Assembly: GCA_003165595.1 (NCBI GenBank)
Contig: PLWQ01000019.1
Span: 1 to 64,000, forward strand
Reading direction: 5' to 3'
DNA length: 64,000 bases
Origin: Fibrobacterota bacterium
Lineage (GTDB): Bacteria; Fibrobacterota; Chitinivibrionia; Chitinivibrionales; FEN-1185
Positions within the stretch are counted from its first letter, which is position 1. Each line of letters begins with the position of its first letter. A program made the position numbers and the translations under genes. Positions 61,983-64,000 of the stretch are shown piece by piece. A model generated the notes under the pieces. That model was not told the origin of the DNA. It saw nothing but the letters and a program-made list of their open reading frames with translations, and did no database searches.

Positions 61983-63023
61983 CTACTTTGCAATATGGAT
62001 GTCCGGCCACCGGTCGTTCCCCGTATGGAACGTCAACCGTACCGCGTCCTTCTGCGGTGTGCCGATTTTCCATACATATACTTCGTAGTCGTAAATGTCG
62101 TGTTCCTGACCGTAAATGGTTGCGCACCAGACCATCCACTGGCCGTCGGAACTTATCGTGGGGAAGTACTCGTGCGAGCGGCGTCCGGGCAGATCCATGA
62201 ACCGGAATTTGTTGTCGATGGAGACGCCCCCCGGAATGGCAAGAGGTTTTCCATTGTCGTCAAGATCGAACTTGAGTTCTTCGGTGCTGCCGTTGCCCTG
62301 ACCTTCGTTCATCCTCACCACCGATTTGTTATCGGGGAACCAGCTGATTTCGCATCCTGCGCCGGTGGTGTACCATTCTTTCTTTTCAAAATTCCAGATG
62401 CCGGTCTGACGCGTGGTGCCGCGGAGGGTTATCGCAAGAAACTTGCCGCTGGGCGACATTTCAGGTTGCTGCGCCCAGGTACTCTTCTTGAACTGTTTCT
62501 CCGCGTCGAAAATTTCCTTTTCCTCATTGGTGGCAAGGCACTTGATAAACACCTTTGACGCCCGCGCAAAGACGATGGAATCGCCCGTTGGCCGCCAGGT
62601 ACCCCATACCGCGCCCTCGGCCACTTTCTTTTCTCCGGTGCCATCGGGCTTGACGGTCCACAGGTCCCATTTGTCGTTCATTTCCGCGTCGTTCTCGGCG
62701 GCCCAGCCGGACTTACTCCGGCAGAAAAGGATTGTGGCGCCATCGGGTGAAAATCGCGGGAACCAATCGACGTTATCCGGACTGTTGGTGACCGGTTTCA
62801 GGTCGGTGCCGTCCGCGTTCATAATCCAGATATCGTGCTTGGAATGAACACGGGACGTGGACCAGCAGATTTTGCCGGTTATTTTTCCCTTGAGACCGTC
62901 AAGCGCCTTCTGTTCGTCCTTTGTGGGCTGGACCGTGGCGCCGGTCGGGGCTTCCTGGGCCCGCACGAAAAGGGAAAAAGAGACGATAGCGCACCCGACA
63001 ATCAAAAGTAAACGCTTGTTCAT
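61983..63023 (-). CDS. Exported TolB-like beta-propeller protein
   Basis: 346 residues with signal peptide (about 1-23) and GAGGAGAG upstream of the ATG. Multiple WD40/PD40 blades: WIMNADGTDLKPVTNSPDNVD, FPRFSPDGATILFCRSKSGW, WTVKPDGTGEKKVAEG, EMSPSGKFLAITLRG, YFPTISSDGQWMVWCATIYG. Resembles TolB and related periplasmic propellers that bind envelope partners. Ends at the shared terminator. Confidence 0.86.
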   Translation of the reverse strand: MNKRLLLIVGCAIVSFSLFVRAQEAPTGATVQPTKDEQKALDGLKGKITGKICWSTSRVHSKHDIWIMNADGTDLKPVTNSPDNVDWFPRFSPDGATILFCRSKSGWAAENDAEMNDKWDLWTVKPDGTGEKKVAEGAVWGTWRPTGDSIVFARASKVFIKCLATNEEKEIFDAEKQFKKSTWAQQPEMSPSGKFLAITLRGTTRQTGIWNFEKKEWYTTGAGCEISWFPDNKSVVRMNEGQGNGSTEELKFDLDDNGKPLAIPGGVSIDNKFRFMDLPGRRSHEYFPTISSDGQWMVWCATIYGQEHDIYDYEVYVWKIGTPQKDAVRLTFHTGNDRWPDIHIAK

Positions 63024-63137
63024 GAGTCTCTCCTCTACGGTTAATGGTTATCGGTTTATTTCCAGGAATTGAACGTATTGCAATTTCGAACTGTCAACCA
63101 TCAAAACTTCAACTTCTCAACCCTTCAACTTTTGGTT

Positions 63138-64000
63138 CTATTTCATTTCTAGCGGCTGCCACAACTGGCTGTAATTAAATAAATCGCGCGCCACCATCAT
63201 GTAGATAACAACTCGTTTCTTGTCGAGGTTGTTCTTGCGTGCGCGGTAGAATTTGTCGCGCACGAGCGGACCGCCGCCCCAACTTGTAACGATGTCGAGC
63301 GGAATGCCAGTATTGGCGGAGATGTGCGCGCCAACGCCGGCGGCTTTGCAATCGATAAGCTCGAACACGCCGGTAAAGCTGTCGCCGATGAGCATGACGG
63401 GCGATTCCGGATTGGCGCCTTTGTACAGCGAACCATCCGGATTGTGCACCTGCTTCGCGGCGATTTCAACTGCCGGGAATGCTGTCTTGTCGGCTTCTGC
63501 GAGTTTGTCAACAAGATCACCCTGGCGCATGAACGATGTGTCTTTCACAGTGAAGGACACATCGTTTTTTGAAAGGCCCGGATACCACGAATATTGCCTG
63601 ATGCGGTCGGCGATAAGCTTCGCGGCGATTTCGAGGCCGCGGTCGGTCCAGTGGGTGTCCTGTCGCTGGTACAACGCTTCCTTATTCTTTGGATCATCCT
63701 TCTTTGCCGCGAGAAAAGAGGGGAGGAGATCGACAACCTCCACGCCCGCGTTCTGCAGGTCGTGCAGGAACTTTCTAGCGTACGGATTGACAATTCCGTA
63801 CTCATCCTTGGGCGGGTTGTCTACGGGCAGTTTGTCGAAGTAGACGTCGGATTTGTTTGGCACCGGGACAAAGAGAAGCGAAATGTTTTTGCTCTTGAGG
63901 AATTTTGCGAATTCAACGAGGTGCGGGATGGGGTTCTTGTCGGCCGCCTGCAGCGACATGTCGCCGCAATTGAGGTAGGACACTTCGCCGCGGAAGAACA
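63138..64000 (-). CDS. AlgX/AlgJ-like SGNH hydrolase-fold protein (5' end beyond window)
   Basis: Frame remains open past 63983 to the window edge (reads FFRGEVSYLN before the apparent GTG), so the true start lies outside. About 285 residues visible. Catalytic motifs of AlgX/AlgJ acetyltransferases: D-x-H-W in QRQDTHWTDRG and the Ser nucleophile in VMLIGDSFTGVFEL; NTGIPLDIVTSWGGG follows. Probably a periplasmic polysaccharide O-acetyltransferase. Its usual partner, an MBOAT acyltransferase, is not in view. Confidence 0.85.
   Translation of the reverse strand, partial: FFRGEVSYLNCGDMSLQAADKNPIPHLVEFAKFLKSKNISLLFVPVPNKSDVYFDKLPVDNPPKDEYGIVNPYARKFLHDLQNAGVEVVDLLPSFLAAKKDDPKNKEALYQRQDTHWTDRGLEIAAKLIADRIRQYSWYPGLSKNDVSFTVKDTSFMRQGDLVDKLAEADKTAFPAVEIAAKQVHNPDGSLYKGANPESPVMLIGDSFTGVFELIDCKAAGVGAHISANTGIPLDIVTSWGGGPLVRDKFYRARKNNLDKKRVVIYMMVARDLFNYSQLWQPLEMK

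Overview
The window looks like a chromosomal contig from an uncultured, mid-to-high GC, Gram-negative anaerobe, most likely Fibrobacterota or a close relative (Chitinispirillia-like). This is inference. It rests on two FISUMP (Fibrobacter succinogenes major paralogous) domains in the lipoprotein at 17459-20638, C-terminal beta-sandwich tails resembling type IX secretion sorting domains (699-1721, 22786-23838), a PorV/PorQ-like barrel (38353-39450), and an Rnf complex with ferredoxins. No rRNA, CRISPR array, transposase or integrase is visible. Several genes start with TTG or GTG.

Layout: 1-5500 holds exported proteins (a GH16-fold protein with a degraded catalytic motif, a frameshifted lipoprotein, an intact lipoprotein), a hairpin-rich non-coding kilobase and a PlsC acyltransferase. 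5841-15677 holds a 1905-residue TPR protein built from about 819-bp tandem modules, then MltG, a thioredoxin-like protein, a U32 peptidase and, convergent, RlmN. 15678-23838 carries a repeat-rich spacer, a PIN/NYN-like protein, a CsgG-PEGA protein with a FISUMP/FGE-fold lipoprotein downstream, a zinc-ribbon protein and a sorted exported protein. 24289-30093 holds two small ferredoxins, a 51-residue protein and an rnfCDGEAB operon in which the rnfG position is a 60-codon membrane-anchor ORF without an FMN-binding domain. 30253-45531 has a STAS protein, DUF4416, OsmC, a radical SAM protein, a hybrid histidine kinase, a membrane-anchored AraC regulator, tRNA-Val(CAC), a PorV-like barrel, an HD-GYP response regulator, a PpiC-type chaperone and several unknowns. 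45996-52628 is a TetR-TolC-MFP-RND efflux operon. 53034-59559 has a WxxGxW-type lipoprotein, a second radical SAM protein, a Ser/Thr kinase with PEGA domains behind a consensus promoter, and an ATPase-AmpG-like pair. 59800-61412 is a small island: two near-identical promoter-leader repeats flank an intact BRO-N gene sandwiched between stubs that look like a methyltransferase tail and a restriction-enzyme head. 61430-64000 holds an unknown gene, a strong terminator, a TolB-like propeller protein and a window-truncated AlgX/AlgJ-like protein.

Themes are envelope biogenesis and surface display (exported domains, PEGA, TPR, MltG, AmpG-like), signalling (hybrid kinase, HD-GYP, Ser/Thr kinase) and ferredoxin-linked energy conservation (Rnf). 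The spacers carry several families of dispersed, hairpin-forming repeats, recognised here by copies elsewhere in the same window. The most unusual observations are the anchor-only RnfG, the eroded restriction-modification/BRO island with duplicated promoter-leaders, the GH16 and FGE pseudoenzymes, and the recent-looking modular expansion of the TPR gene.
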